Positions 1 through 10,929 of a stretch of DNA of 64,000 nucleotides are shown here, piece by piece. Each line of letters begins with the position of its first letter. The stretch's first letter is position 1. Origin of the DNA: Dryocosmus kuriphilus. Taxonomy: Eukaryota > Arthropoda > Insecta > Hymenoptera > Cynipidae. The stretch lies in contig CM076197.1 of NCBI GenBank assembly GCA_038277395.1, positions 30,025,564 through 30,089,563 on the forward strand. Reading direction: 5' to 3'. The position numbers and the translations under genes were made by a program. The notes beneath the pieces are model-generated. The model saw only the letters and a list, made by a program, of their open reading frames with translations, ran no database searches and was not told the origin of the DNA.

Positions 1-88
1 GCCACACGCACGGGATCCCTCGTGGATTCCCGGGCGGGTTCGGCGCAAGGTCCCGTCGCTCGGCCAGCCATGTAACATTTCTGTTACA
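1..88 (-). repeat. 3' LTR of the minus-strand Gypsy element, partial
   Basis: These bases match about 9016-9103 and end in TTACA on the plus strand. Only the U3 start of the element's 3' LTR is inside the window. The terminal 18 bases (71-88) form a short palindrome, TGTAACA-N4-TGTTACA. Confidence 0.9.
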
Positions 89-156
89 CCCCCCCCCCCC
101 CTCTAATGGGGTTCGGGTTTATCCCCCGTATTCCCGACCCCCCCCCCCCCCCCCCC
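89..156 (-). other. Polypurine tract region next to the 3' LTR
   Basis: On the minus strand a run of about 14 G directly precedes the LTR start at position 88, as expected for the plus-strand primer of reverse transcription. A second run of about 19 G lies at 138-156, inside the end of the neighbouring ORF. The true primer is inferred from position only. Confidence 0.65.
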
Positions 157-1008
157 GAATTTAAAAATAAAACGGCAGGTCCTCCTCTTCCTCCTTAGCT
201 CCCTCTTATATTCCTCCCACTCCTTCGTTGATTGTTCCCTTGCCCTTCTCCACTCCTCTTCTGCTCTCTTGGCCTCTTCCTTCCTTCTTCCCTCCTCCTC
301 TTCTGCCCTCTTGGCCTCTTCCTTCCTTCTTTCCTCCTCCTCTTCTTCTTCCTTTTTCCTCTTTTCTATTACCTTTCTTCGACTTTCTTCCCTTTCCCAC
401 TCGATCTTCTCTTCCCTTTCCTTTTCCTCTCTCCTTACTTCTTCCCTTATTTTTTCCGCTCTTTCCTCGAACTCCCTCTTGACCTCGAGGCAGTGTCGGC
501 GGGACCTCTCCTCGAACTCAAGGGTGAGTTCGAACAACCTCTCCCTCAACCCCTCCACCCTGTCCATCCTCTCCTCCGCCGTCCCCTCCCATTCCTCCTC
601 CCCAGAATCTACTGGAGGTGAGTTTGGCGTCGACGGCGGTGTTGGTGGTGCTGGAGGTGTGGGTGGCAGCGTCGGCTGTGCTGGTGGTGCTGTTGGTGTG
701 GGTGGTGGTGGAGGCGGTGTTGGTGGTGTGGGTGGCGCTCCCAGCATCTGTCGGACGTGACGGTGGGGATGATATGGGATGTCTCCCTCCGCCACGCCCG
801 ACCTCCTCAACTTGAGCCACTTTAACGCCCGGCATCTGCTGGCGTGAGCTGTTAGGGTTTCCCCCAACAGCTCAGTCTGGCAGAAGTGGCACCTCATCCC
901 GTTAACCTGGAAATTAATTACACTACTGTTTTCTGTCCTGGAGTCTTTAGTTTTGGAGTCTGTTTGATTTGCATATCGCATCTCCCCCGCCTTTTTGCCA
1001 TTCAACAA
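103..1008 (-). CDS. Accessory ORF with zinc finger, proline-rich stretch and charged coiled coil
   Basis: This 301-residue ORF lies downstream of pol, where envelope or accessory genes sit in LTR elements. It is intact but unlike any envelope: there is no signal peptide or membrane segment. Near residue 39 is a CX2CX11HX3C finger. Residues of about 90-130 are a proline/threonine repeat, and residues of about 140-280 are glutamate/arginine/lysine-rich with heptad-like spacing, suggesting a coiled coil. The last residues translate the G-run of the polypurine tract. The neighbouring ORF at 1054-1413 carries a finger with identical spacing. I do not recognise the family. A nucleic-acid-binding or chaperone-like role is inference only. 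Confidence 0.6.
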   Translation of the reverse strand: MLNGKKAGEMRYANQTDSKTKDSRTENSSVINFQVNGMRCHFCQTELLGETLTAHASRCRALKWLKLRRSGVAEGDIPYHPHRHVRQMLGAPPTPPTPPPPPPTPTAPPAQPTLPPTPPAPPTPPSTPNSPPVDSGEEEWEGTAEERMDRVEGLRERLFELTLEFEERSRRHCLEVKREFEERAEKIREEVRREEKEREEKIEWEREESRRKVIEKRKKEEEEEEERRKEEAKRAEEEEGRRKEEAKRAEEEWRRAREQSTKEWEEYKRELRRKRRTCRFIFKFGGGGGGVGNTGDKPEPH

Positions 1009-1053
1009 TAAAAAAGAAAAAACTTAAAATTTATCTTACCTGGTTATATAATT

Positions 1054-1413
1054 TTATTCCTGTTCTAAGCCTGTTATGGTTTCCTGGTCTATGTTTATTT
1101 CTAATTCATACTCTTCTTCTTTATTCCTTATTCTATTTTTGCTTGCTACTTTAATGGTTAATAAGCCTTGTATTTTCCTATTAATACCTTCCCAGTTTCC
1201 CTGTATATACGTTTGTTCGTTAGGGTTTGGAGTCGTGAAGTTATTTTTTAATCTGTATGGTCTGTTATTACAGAATGAATCATGTATAACGTAAATAATT
1301 CTAGGTATTAATTCTTTACAAAATCGGCATTGGAGTCCGTCTTGGATTTCCCCAACCCTGTTTTCCAGAACTGAGATTGCCTCTTCTAATTTTGTTTCCC
1401 AGTTATCCTCCAT
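1054..1413 (-). CDS. Small accessory ORF with CX2CX11HX3C finger
   Basis: This intact 119-residue ORF lies between the integrase end (1458) and the larger accessory ORF. An N-terminal acidic segment that looks helical is followed by a CX2CX11HX3C motif at about residues 29-48, and the rest is polar. The spacing of the four ligands is exactly that of the finger in the 103-1008 ORF, which suggests a shared origin. The start at 1413 is the first ATG, 45 bases after the pol stop, so it was probably expressed from a spliced or internal message. It has no envelope features. The function is unknown. Confidence 0.55.
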   Translation of the reverse strand: MEDNWETKLEEAISVLENRVGEIQDGLQCRFCKELIPRIIYVIHDSFCNNRPYRLKNNFTTPNPNEQTYIQGNWEGINRKIQGLLTIKVASKNRIRNKEEEYELEINIDQETITGLEQE

Positions 1414-1457
1414 TTTTTATATATATACCTGTTAAAAAAAAATTCTAAATCTATTAC

Positions 1458-2626
1458 TTATACTTCATTACTATTATCTACGGTTTCTAATTTTAAATCG
1501 TTAATATTGTATTCCCCTATGTTTTTTCCTTTAAGGTTCTTTAATTCATAAAATCGTAGGGGATACCTTTTTCTTAATTATAAAAGGACCCTCATATTGG
1601 TCAAAAAGTTTCCCTGCCTTTTTATCCGCTTTATTTGACAGCTTTGTCACCCTTTTTAATACCCTATCTCCTTTTTGGTATTCTATTTCCCTTCTCCTTA
1701 AATTATACCTGTTTGCCTGTATATTGTTTGCCTGGTCCAAATTCTTCTGGACTTCCTCCTTTATTACCTGTAGACGTCTTAACCTATCTGTCCAATTATC
1801 TACACTTTGGAATTCAATTTCCATATCTGGTTCCAGTTCTCTTTTCAACGACTGGAGTGGTTCTAGTTCGCGACCTAGGTTTAAAAATGCTGGGGTGAAT
1901 TGTGTCGTTGCATTTTTACTGGTATTAATCGCGAATTGTAGATCATCTATATTTTCGTCCCATGTAGAATGATCGTTTTCTAGGTAAGCTTTGATTATTT
2001 GCTTAATCGTTCTATTATACCTTTCGGTGGGATTTGCCTGGGGGTAGTATTTGGGGGTTTTGCTATGCCTTATTCCGAATTTTTCTGTTAATTCGCGAAT
2101 GGTTTTGTTTACGAATTCTGTGCCGTTGTCCGTGTGGAGAATTCGCGGTGTTCCCCAGCGAGAAATGACACGTTTGTGGAATTCGGATTCTATCATCCTC
2201 CCGGTTGCTTTTCTTATGGGGATAATCTCTACCCATTTGGTAAAAATATCCACGAAAACTAATATATACTGGTTTCTCCCTTTTTTCGATGTTGGTAGTG
2301 GTCCCATGATGTCTGCAGCAACCATGGTCCACGGTTCTTCTATTATCCTCTTTCCCATTAACCCTATTTTCGCCTGGACCCGGTTTCGTTCTTTGACATA
2401 CCGTACAGTTTTTCACGTATTTGATTATCTCCGAATACATCCCTGGCCAGAAGTAGCACTCGGAAATTCTCGCGTGTGTTTTTTCGGAACCTAAATGTCC
2501 CGCTTGTGTACTGTCGTGATTTTCTTTAAGAACTTGGTCTCGCAACTTTTTTGGTACGACGAGTTTCCATGGGTCAGAGTCTGGTAAAAGTGTGGATTTT
2601 AGGGGATCCGTTCTATAAAAATACAA
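1458..2626 (-). pseudogene. Gypsy integrase, frameshifted
   Basis: This is the retroviral-type integrase that would insert the cDNA. The 2626-2063 reading frame holds the HHCC zinc-binding part (HDSTQAGH and CTVC). The 2358-1546 frame holds the catalytic core with D in ADIMGP, D in TDNGTEF and E in PTERYN, that is, DD(35)E. A frame change occurs near 2350-2370. A second near 1550 separates the core from a C-terminal tail that would run to the stop at 1458. All catalytic residues remain visible. It lies directly downstream of RT/RNase H with the usual pol order. The gene is inactive as it stands. Confidence 0.85.
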
Positions 2627-2636
2627 TTGAGAGTCT

Positions 2637-4110
2637 CTAATTCTCCATTTTTCGTTTTTCTTCTGGGTTCTTTTTAATTTGTCTGATTTTAGCTGAGTAC
2701 CATTCGTCTGTCTGATCGTTCAAGTTCGTTTTCGGTTTTTGTGTGCTGCTTGCTAACGCGAACGCGACCTCGTTTGTTGCTTCTTTAGATCTAGACAGGG
2801 CGTCTGGCACTACGTTTGAGCTACCCTTTCGATATACGATCTCATAATCGTATTCTAAGAGCTCTAATGCCCATCTGGCTAGTCTTCCAGTGGGGTTTTT
2901 GAGGTTATGGAGCCATTTGAGTGCCAAATGGTCCGTGAGTACTTTGAATTTATAGCCTTCTAGGTATGATCTAAATTTCCTAATAGCCCAAACTACGGCT
3001 AAGCATTCTTTTTCCGATGCTGAATATCGGGTTTCCGCGTCGTTCAGAGCCCTACTCGCGTAACCTATTACATAATTTTTCCCTTCGATTGTTTGGGTGA
3101 GTACGGCTCCTAACCCCGTATTGCTTGCGTCTGTTTCAAGCTGAAAGGGTTCTTTAAAATTTGGGCAAGTTAAAATTGGTGCTGATGTCAATAAATCTTT
3201 AATTTTTTGGAACGCTTCGTCTTGTTCCAAACCCCATTCCCATGCCTGTTTCTTTTTTAGCAATCTATTTAGGGGTTCGATTACTTCAGAAAAATTGGGG
3301 ATAAATTTCCTGTACCAACTGGTCATTCCTATAATTCGCTGGATTTGTTTAACGTTTTTTGGTTTTGGAAAGTCAAGGATTGGTTTCACTTTGTCGTTAT
3401 CTACTTGCAACCCTTTTTCATTTACTTTAAAACCTAAATATCTTATTTCCGAACATCCGAACTCACATTTATCTAGACTGATCGTCAATCTAGCATTATT
3501 TAATTTATCCAATACGATTTTTAAATATTTCAGGTGATCCTCAAAATTTTCCGTGACTACGATTATATCATCTAAATAGCAAAACACATTAGGCTTAAGA
3601 TCTGGAGTTATTATTTTATCCATAAGCCTCTGGAATGTGGCTGGTGCATTTGTCAGCCCGAATGGCATCCTGTTAAATTCAAACATGCCCTTACCGGGTA
3701 CTGTAAATGCTGTAATTGGTTTAGAATTTTCCTCTAAGGGGATTTGCAAGTATGCCAATTTCAAATCGATTTTTGAAATGAATCTTGCTGCTCTAAGGGT
3801 GTCTAAGATCTCAGTCATGAGTGGGATGGGATAAAGGTCCTTTTTGGTTATGTTATTAACCTTGCGAAAATCTAGGCAAAATCTATATTCTCCATTTGGT
3901 TTTTTAATCATAACAATCGGATTTGACCAATCCGAGTGGGAGTGCCTTACTATACCCTGTTCTAACATTTTATCCACTTCTTTAAATATTTCCTGCTTTA
4001 TTTTGGGGCTAACGTTATATTATCGCTGTTTTATTGGGTCATGTCCCTGAACATCAATCCTGTGTTCCGTTAAATGTGTTGCCCTGTGTTCTTTCCCCTG
4101 GTAAATTTTT
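2637..4110 (-). pseudogene. Gypsy reverse transcriptase and RNase H
   Basis: The long frame 3977-2637 encodes the RT fingers, palm and thumb and then RNase H. Visible motifs are LDFRKVN, the MPFGLTNAP block, the catalytic YLDD and, in RNase H, TDAS, SEKECLAVVWA and TDH. Homology extends upstream of the first ATG. A TAA at 4020-4022 interrupts the same frame, so the true product was longer and would have followed the protease as a polyprotein. Apart from that stop the RT/RNase H region is uninterrupted, and it is the best-preserved part of this element. Confidence 0.9.
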
Positions 4111-4113
4111 ATT

Positions 4114-5214
4114 TTATCCTCTAATAATTTTTTTTAGTTGGGTTTGTTGACTGTCGTTCAGTTCAACAATACCCTCACAAATTTCCGAAGAATTTAAGTT
4201 CTGTTCTTCAATTTTCCCTGGGCTGTCCTTTATATTGTTTAATAAAATCGCCCTATTTTTAAAATTTATCCATTGGTTTCTGTTTTTCTTTTCTACTAAT
4301 CCCTTAACCTTTTCCGGTTCTTCATTATTTTTATTTATCCTGCTATCCTTTTTCCTATCATTATCTTGATCCTTGTTACCCTTAATTCTATCTGAATTCT
4401 TTTTCTTCCTTCTGTTTCTAGTTTTAGGTGAGTCTTGGGTGTTTGTCTCGTCGTTAGTCTCTTGGGTAGGGATTTTTTCTAAAGGTTGGAATTTGTTGCT
4501 CGTGGGAATATTTTTTAAGTTAGGTCTATCCTCGTCAGGATTTGTTTCAGGAGTTTGGGCGTACTTTATTTTTTGGGAAGGTTGTGGATCTGTAGCTACT
4601 AGGGGGATTTCGCTATTTTCGTGATTACGTGTCGCCTTGTCGTATTCTCTATCGCTTTTGAGGTTAATCGTACCTCCGAACTTCGGTTTTATTTTGTCGG
4701 TTTTATTTACATCCTTATTTTCTAACTTATTACTACTATTTACATTTTTCTTGTCCTTACTATCCTTTTTACCTTTATTATCCTTTTTCATACTTTCAGG
4801 TTCTGTTTTGGTTTTGAGTGAGTCTTCTGTTATTGGGATGGGTAGAGAGTTGGGTTGCGCTTCCATTGGATAGCGCGTGGGTGGGTCACCTGGCAACCAC
4901 CAGGTCTCTGAGTCATAGTCCAGAGTCATTCGTAAGCTTTTCAGCATATCTGTGCCTAATATTCCTACTGAATTTAATTTTGGGACCAACCTGAAAAGTA
5001 CCTGTTTAATCTTGCTACCTATTAAAATTGGTATTACTACTTGCCCGATTATTTCGGCTTTTCCGCCGTTAGCGACTAACAACCAATTAGAATCCGGTTT
5101 GAGGATACTAAATTTCGCTTTTTTAATTTTCGAAATTAATTTCTCTCCTGCGTATGAGTGTGAGGCACCTGTATCTACTAAAATCCTGTATGACTCATTT
5201 TCAAATTTAGTCAT
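4114..5214 (-). CDS. Retroelement aspartic protease with long charged linker
   Basis: Residues 13-17 read VDTGA, the active-site triad of a retropepsin-like protease that matures gag-pol. The flap and core continue to about residue 100 (ILGTDML). The remaining 250 or so residues are rich in lysine, asparagine and glutamate and have low complexity, and they link protease to RT. The ORF ends at a stop just before the RT region, in a different frame. The original start was probably a gag-pol frameshift rather than the first ATG used here. Confidence 0.8.
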   Translation of the reverse strand: MTKFENESYRILVDTGASHSYAGEKLISKIKKAKFSILKPDSNWLLVANGGKAEIIGQVVIPILIGSKIKQVLFRLVPKLNSVGILGTDMLKSLRMTLDYDSETWWLPGDPPTRYPMEAQPNSLPIPITEDSLKTKTEPESMKKDNKGKKDSKDKKNVNSSNKLENKDVNKTDKIKPKFGGTINLKSDREYDKATRNHENSEIPLVATDPQPSQKIKYAQTPETNPDEDRPNLKNIPTSNKFQPLEKIPTQETNDETNTQDSPKTRNRRKKKNSDRIKGNKDQDNDRKKDSRINKNNEEPEKVKGLVEKKNRNQWINFKNRAILLNNIKDSPGKIEEQNLNSSEICEGIVELNDSQQTQLKKIIRG

Positions 5215-5343
5215 AAGATGAAAACGCGTTTCTGTGGTCTCATCTTTATCCGAACTTAAATATTCTGGCGTTCTGATATTAGGTGTTATTTTATTTTCGC
5301 CTAATATCCGCCCTGGTAGTTTCCCTGGTTATATAAATAATAA

Positions 5344-7388
5344 GGACATTCTCTTTTAAAATGACCTGGCATTTTACAAATAAAAACAACTCGAATCGTT
5401 ATTTTCTTTCTTGTTTTCTGAATTCGAGTTTTTGCCTGAACTATCCTCTGTTTTATTTTTTTCTGTTTCCGTTATTTCCCGGATTTTGGGGTTTATTTCC
5501 AAAATTTGGTTTTTGGGGATTTTGGTTTTTATTTTCCCCTGATGCGCTTTCTGTCTTTTCGTCCGGAAATTCTATCATAGGGTTACTTTGCCTTTGATTC
5601 CCTCCCAATGACATTTGGTTAAACATTGGGAACATCTGATTGTAATTTGGGAATCTTGGTTGGAATCCTGGTGGGATTCTAGGTCTGAAATTGGGTCTTG
5701 GGTTTTGTTGAAATTGAGGTTGGAAGGGTAAAAATGGAAATCCGAAGGGTGGAAATGGGTATCGCTTTTTAAACGGCTTTTTACCTTGGTTATTGAAATT
5801 TCTCCCGTTATTACTTTCCTTTTTCTCCTCTTTATCGGGTTCCGAATTATTCTTGTCTTTGTTTTCTTTTTGTTCTCTTTTTTTTCTTCTATTTTAGGTT
5901 CTGTTATTTGTAAAAACCTGACCTCTAATTTTCGATTTAACTAATTCTGTTTCCCATTCCTTTCCTAATTCTTCCAGTTCATCAAATGTCTGAAAATCGT
6001 TTCTCTTTATGTACATTTTATATTCTATTCGCAGATTCTCGTATGTTCTACGCAATTCCCATTCTAAACTTTTTCTGGGATATAATTTTGTAAACAATTT
6101 TCTAATTTCTGTCAAATAAGAATGAATATCCTGAGTTCTTTTTTGGTTACAAAACTTTATTTTTTGTCTAATTTCCTCGGAAAATTTCTCGTCAATGTAT
6201 GCGCTTTTAAAATACTCAAAAAAGTCGGATAAATTTCTCCACGAATTTTTATTAATTGAGAACCAGTCGCGTGCATCCTCAATTAATACCGCGTCTAAAT
6301 TTTCTAGTATGTCGCAGTCATCTATTTTGTACCCTCTTTTAAATCGTTTTAAATCTTCCAGGAAACTGGCTGGGCTATCCTCCTTATTATTTCTAAATTT
6401 GACCGGCCAATTTGTCATTATTTGGAATGGTGTTTGTACCATTCCAAATGGGAAATAAGTCGCTTGAATTGTTTCGTTTCTCCTATTTTCAGGTTCGTAT
6501 TCGTTTTCAGAACTATTTACATTATTCCGCGATCGTCTACTTGACCTTTCCCTTGATGTTAAATTTCTGCGCGATCTGTTATTATTAGAAATTAAATCGT
6601 ATCCCTTGTCATCGCTGGAGTCAGAGTCGTAAATTCTGAAGTCTGTTTCTTTTTCCCTTCTTTTCATTGACGTTTTGTTTATTACTCTTTTACTGGTTTC
6701 CCTAGGTCTTTCTTCAAGGTCAAACTGAACTGAGTACCTACTGCGGGGTTCGTTTCGTTTATCTATAGGGGTTCTTTCTGATTTTGTTCTATCTATTGTT
6801 TCTTTTGTAAATGAACTATGGGCCTGCGGGTTTAAATTATTTTTACGAATTTTTAATTGTTCCATTTTTTCTTTTAAAAATCTTTTTTTTTTGTTTATTC
6901 ATAAACTCGTTATATTCCGCGCTGTTTAGGAGTTCGTCTGTCTCTAACAAAAATTGAGTGTTGTTTTCTAAAAATGAGTCAATTTCGAATGTTTTATCGT
7001 TAATCATCCCTAAGATTTCTCGATCTTCTGTTAAGTTTGCTTGTTGCCTGGGTAAATTTAGCGTTGGCAAATCTGTAGGGTCCCAAGCTAATGACGCATA
7101 AGGGTTAATTATTTTACTTGGTTCTTTGTTTGTAATTTCCAAGTCCCTACCTGATTTTCCCATTCTTGTTGTTTCGTTTTCATTCCTACGAAAACTTCTA
7201 CCTCGTCCCACGGATCGGTTTATTATTTTGGGAATTGCACCCATTTTCGATGTTCTGTTTATTCCCGAGTCCGGAGTTGGAGGTGCCATAGCTCCCTCCA
7301 AGTCCAGGCTCTCTTGATCGGTTTGGATTTCTGTTTGTTTCGGCATTTTGGGTTTATCTATCTTTAAATTTCCCGATCTGAGTTTCAT
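5344..7388 (-). pseudogene. Gypsy gag (capsid and zinc knuckle), frameshifted
   Basis: The gag start is taken at 7388, the first ATG after the leader. The frame changes near 6850-6865, and the second frame (6865-5894) carries the retrotransposon capsid domain, recognisable by its aromatic/leucine pattern around FLEDLKRFKRG and RDWF. Further on (5635-5453) the sequence is rich in asparagine, proline, glycine and glutamine. At 5344-5378 the minus strand encodes the GHFKREC end of a CX2CX4HX4C knuckle, and the first cysteine appears displaced by a one-base shift. Several frame breaks make it inactive. Confidence 0.75.
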
Positions 7389-8766
7389 TAATACAGATCG
7401 GACAATCGTTACAAATCTTACTTTTCCTCCCTTTGTAGTGTCTACGGTTGTTTGGGCTGTACAGCCGTCGATACTACCTTAACCTGTAATTTAACTGTTT
7501 TGGGGACACCCTATATATATATGTGTTGCTCCCTATTGCTATAGTATATATATATTTCTATAGTACGATGTCCGTTTATTATTTGGACATCCTATATATA
7601 ATGTCCTTTAAACCTGTTGGCTTCGTACTTGCCAACTCCCTTTGGGTTTTTTAAATTTACTCTAAATTTTATTTCTGATATTTCGGATTATTCTATTAAT
7701 TCGTATGATCCGAAAATTTGCTCCTTTTTGCTGTAAATAGCCTGGTTCATAAAGTACAGCGCGTGACCTTTGCGCGCTCAGTACCCGTGACCTCGCGGAC
7801 AGCCCGCCGTCCGGTGAGTTACCCTCTGCCGTACCGCGGTCTGTATCACGCGCGTACACTGCACTCTCCCTGTCACGCAACTAGTCACCCTGTGACGTCT
7901 GATGGCTCGTAACAAGCACTTACAATGAAAATTTTACCTTCTTATTTTCCCATTTCTTTTCGTTAAAATTTCTCAAATTCGAAGTTAAATTCTAGACTGG
8001 TACTTATTTATATTTCCAGTCTCTTCGAGTTTGAGAATTGTATTTATTTCTGTTTCAACCAACTTTGTTTTGTTTGTGCCCAGCGTGACCTTGTACTGCC
8101 TAATTAAACGTTTAATGCGAATTTTATCTTACTGTAGGTTTCCAAAGTTATTTATATTCCAACTTTTCGATAATTTTCTTTCCTTTAATGGTTTCAAAAC
8201 TTATTACTTCCTAACCCATTTTAAAATTTTATTCCTTTTAAAATTGAACAGTTTTACAAAATTTTGGTTTCTTATAACACTTTTTCTTTTCACTTTATTT
8301 TTCAACTTGTGAGTTTTTTCTTTAATTTTACTTTCTTTGAAAACCCATTATCAACTTAAATATTTCTTTTCTATTTTTATTCAAACTTTCATTTTTAAAT
8401 TAACCACTTTTCTGACACTTTTATTTTTCCCGATTTTGCTACTCTTAAATTTTTAATTTTAATTCTTTTCCGACTTGGTTATTTTATTTTTCACTTTAAT
8501 ACTTTGTCACTTTCTTAGACGGCATGGCACGAACCCGAAACATGGCACAATTATCAATAAAATCATCAAACTAGGAACACTCTTAAAACTATTACATTGT
8601 ATTTATGAAAAAATGTTACCTTTATTATTATGAATGGCACAGGCGGGAGATATGGCATGTAATAATGGAGTAAGGTGTCACAGTTTGGAGTTCGGAGTCA
8701 GGGTTTGGAGTTTTCCCAATCTTGGCGGGATGAGGAGGGAGATTAGGGAATTTTCCGGGTTTTTTC
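7389..8766 (-). other. 5' leader of the Gypsy element
   Basis: About 1.4 kb lies between the primer-binding site and gag, long for a Gypsy leader. It is very T-rich on the plus strand and has no supported ORF. Short TA runs lie at 7514-7560. A GC-richer patch at 7750-7915 contains repeated GTGAC/GTCAC words. I see no other structure. Confidence 0.5.
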
Positions 8767-8778
8767 AGTTGGGCGCCA
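8767..8778 (-). other. Primer-binding site
   Basis: On the minus strand the sequence TGGCGCCCAACT starts two bases inside the LTR end at 8781. It has the TGG start and placement of a tRNA primer-binding site. The TGGCGCC start resembles lysine-tRNA-primed elements, but the tRNA cannot be assigned with certainty. Confidence 0.75.
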
Positions 8779-8780
8779 GG

Positions 8781-9103
8781 TGTAGAGCATGGGATCTCAC
8801 CGGGGATGGGAGAGGATGTGGACGCCAAGAATCGGGAGAAGACACAATAAAAGGCAGAGTTATAATAAAAGAAATATATATATCAACTTACAAACGACTA
8901 GCAGAAGAACCACCGAGAGACCAGGCGAGACTAAGACTGACTACTCACGACGACTGTCGGTACTGAGTGGAGACTAAAATACGACTGACTGCCCGAGCGA
9001 CGCGAGCCGCCGCCAGCCACACGCACGGGATCCCTCGTGGATTCCCGGGCGGGTTCGGCGCAAGGTCCCGTCGCTCGGCCAGCCATGTAACATTTCTGTT
9101 ACA
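8781..9103 (-). repeat. 5' LTR of the Gypsy element, 323 bp
   Basis: The LTR starts TGTAACAG and ends CTACA on the minus strand, and its outer 88 bases repeat the left edge of the window. Its outer end is an 18-base palindrome (TGTAACA-N4-TGTTACA). A TCAGTC initiator-like word occurs within the LTR with no clear TATA box upstream. It is followed inward by two bases and the primer-binding site. Confidence 0.9.
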
Positions 9104-9616
9104 AGGGCCTTTTTAAATATTTATAATTTTAAGGTCAACTGGGAAATCAATTATTAATTTCGAAAAGCCATTAAGATTATTCCTATTTAATTAGTGCTAT
9201 ATTCAGATTTCCAACCTGTTGATTTTAGCTATATAATATCTTCGTTTTTAACGATTTAAAATTCTGATTGATTAATAATAATAGTCAAAATAAATTATAA
9301 TGGAAATCCCTCTTCGAAATATTTTACCAATATCGTTCGTTGGAAAATTTGAAGTCTTCCATTTTTATTCAAACTGTTGGAAAATTTATTGGAAAACGTT
9401 CGAAAGCAATTGTTTATATATTATATACAAATTAATGAGCATAAATGTTTGATTAGCATATTTTATTCGATAAAAATCTGTTCGCGAACTCAACTGAAGC
9501 TATTCGTGTTTTTTTGTAATAGTTCGAGATTTCCATTTTGAATGGTTTTTCTCACCATTATATTGCTATCGCACCATTTTTCTTGGTTCTGGATGTATTA
9601 AAACCAAAATATAATA

Positions 9617-9730
9617 AAAAACTTTTCAAGTGCAAAGAAAATGATTAATTGAAGAAAGCATTCATCTGCATATTCATTAACATGAATACTTTCTTCAATG
9701 AATAATTTTCTTTGAATTTGAAAAGTTTTT
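9617..9730. repeat. Imperfect inverted repeat, 49-nt arms
   Basis: Arms 9617-9665 and 9682-9730 are reverse complements with about 5 mismatches in 49, around a 16-nt loop. The fold is long and nearly complete, like a miRNA precursor or a MITE core. No flanking duplication is evident. Confidence 0.7.
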
Positions 9731-9856
9731 GAGTTTAAATAACAATAATCTTTGAAACGCTTTTTTTTACTTAATTTTCATAAAGCCCTTATTAAAGAAA
9801 AATGCTTTCTTCCTTTGCATTGTATAATATTATTCATTACGAAAAGATGTGTGTAC

Positions 9857-10040
9857 ATATGGGTGATGGCCAAAAGATAATAAGCATGAAAAAGTTCAAT
9901 ATCTTAGTTTTACATTTTCATACTTTAGAGTTAGACTTAATTAAGAAAAAAATATTTTGGCCGCTTTGGAAACTTTTTATTCCTCGAAAGTCTCATTGTC
10001 CAAAATGGTCAACTTTTTGTCCATCAGTCATCACCCATAT
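9857..10040. mobile_element. MITE-like element, 184 bp
   Basis: An exact 12-bp terminal inverted repeat (ATATGGGTGATG and its complement) lies at both ends, and more distant inner similarity (CAAAA words) continues inward. TA at both edges would fit a Tc1/mariner-derived MITE. There is no coding capacity. Confidence 0.5.
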
Positions 10041-10471
10041 ATAAAATTTGCTATAATTTTTGCAGCGAGAATAAGAGATTTAAATCTAATATAGTTAATC
10101 ATTTCCGTATGGATTCTACCTATAAATTATAATATCTGCAGTTCAAATTCAGGGCTAAAGCATGAGCGGATGATGAACGAAGCCACACGAAGCCACAAAG
10201 CGATAATAAGAGAAATTAAATATGAATAATAATGCAATTTAATATTATGAGAATGTTTAAACATTAAATGTAGTTTAGACTTAAAAAAATTTATCAAATG
10301 ATTTAAAAAATTTATTTATTGTTTAGTAGAAAGGAGGCCTCATGTTTCAAACTAATAAGTGCTATCAAAGAGATAAGAAATTGATGTGTTGTACAAATAT
10401 ATAAGGGTCTCCATAAACCATCTTACTTTGAAAATGTCTTGATTTGGAAATGTGGCGCCCTACCTCTGAAT

Positions 10472-10475
<4 letters not shown>

Positions 10476-10552
<77 letters not shown>
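10476..10552. repeat. (GA)n microsatellite
   Basis: About 38 uninterrupted AG/GA units. It is a plain dinucleotide repeat. Confidence 0.95.
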
Positions 10553-10554
<2 letters not shown>

Positions 10555-10929
10555 TCTTCACGGACATTCGACTACCTGTCCCGAGTACTCTGTCTGCTTT
10601 GGGAAATATAATCCTGTTACCTGAAGTGTGAACAACTCATAATCGAACCTTGAATGCAATCCTCGCTTTGCTTCATGTTGTGAGATGGAGGGGGAAAACA
10701 GTTCGTTTCCTCCCTTTCAATTTCTCTGCCTCAAAAAGTTGCCTTTCTCGCGACTAAGGTTTCTTCTCTACCTGCTTCACCAGGTAAAACATTTTACCGA
10801 CAGAATATTTTCGGCTATGAGCTTGTATTTATATTTTCTAGAGGGCAGTAGACTGTACTTCCGAATTTTTTATAGAAGTCGCTGCAGTCACTTATGTTCT
10901 CAGACAAAACTACTGCTCACCTTAAATAT

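Larger units (their letters stand above)
1..9103 (-). mobile_element. Gypsy-type LTR retrotransposon, nearly full length, degenerate
   Basis: The element reads right to left. The 88 bases at the left edge are repeated exactly at about 9016-9103, which identifies them as the ends of two LTRs. Between them, in minus-strand order, lie a primer-binding site, gag, aspartic protease, RT/RNase H, integrase and two further ORFs. The order protease-RT-RNase H-integrase is that of Ty3/Gypsy (Metaviridae). Near-identity of the visible LTR ends suggests a fairly recent insertion, although gag, RT and integrase each carry frameshifts or stops. The left LTR is cut by the window edge, so the target-site duplication cannot be tested. 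Confidence 0.9.
9104..10929. other. AT-rich noncoding stretch with short repeats
   Basis: No coding region is supported here. It contains an imperfect hairpin (9617-9730), a MITE-like unit (9857-10040) and a GA microsatellite (10476-10552). The rest is low-complexity AT-rich sequence. Confidence 0.6.

Noticed and set aside
228..835. Open frames overlapping the accessory ORF on both strands
   Set aside because: They are by-products of the proline/glutamate-rich, low-complexity coding sequence of the 103-1008 ORF and match nothing.
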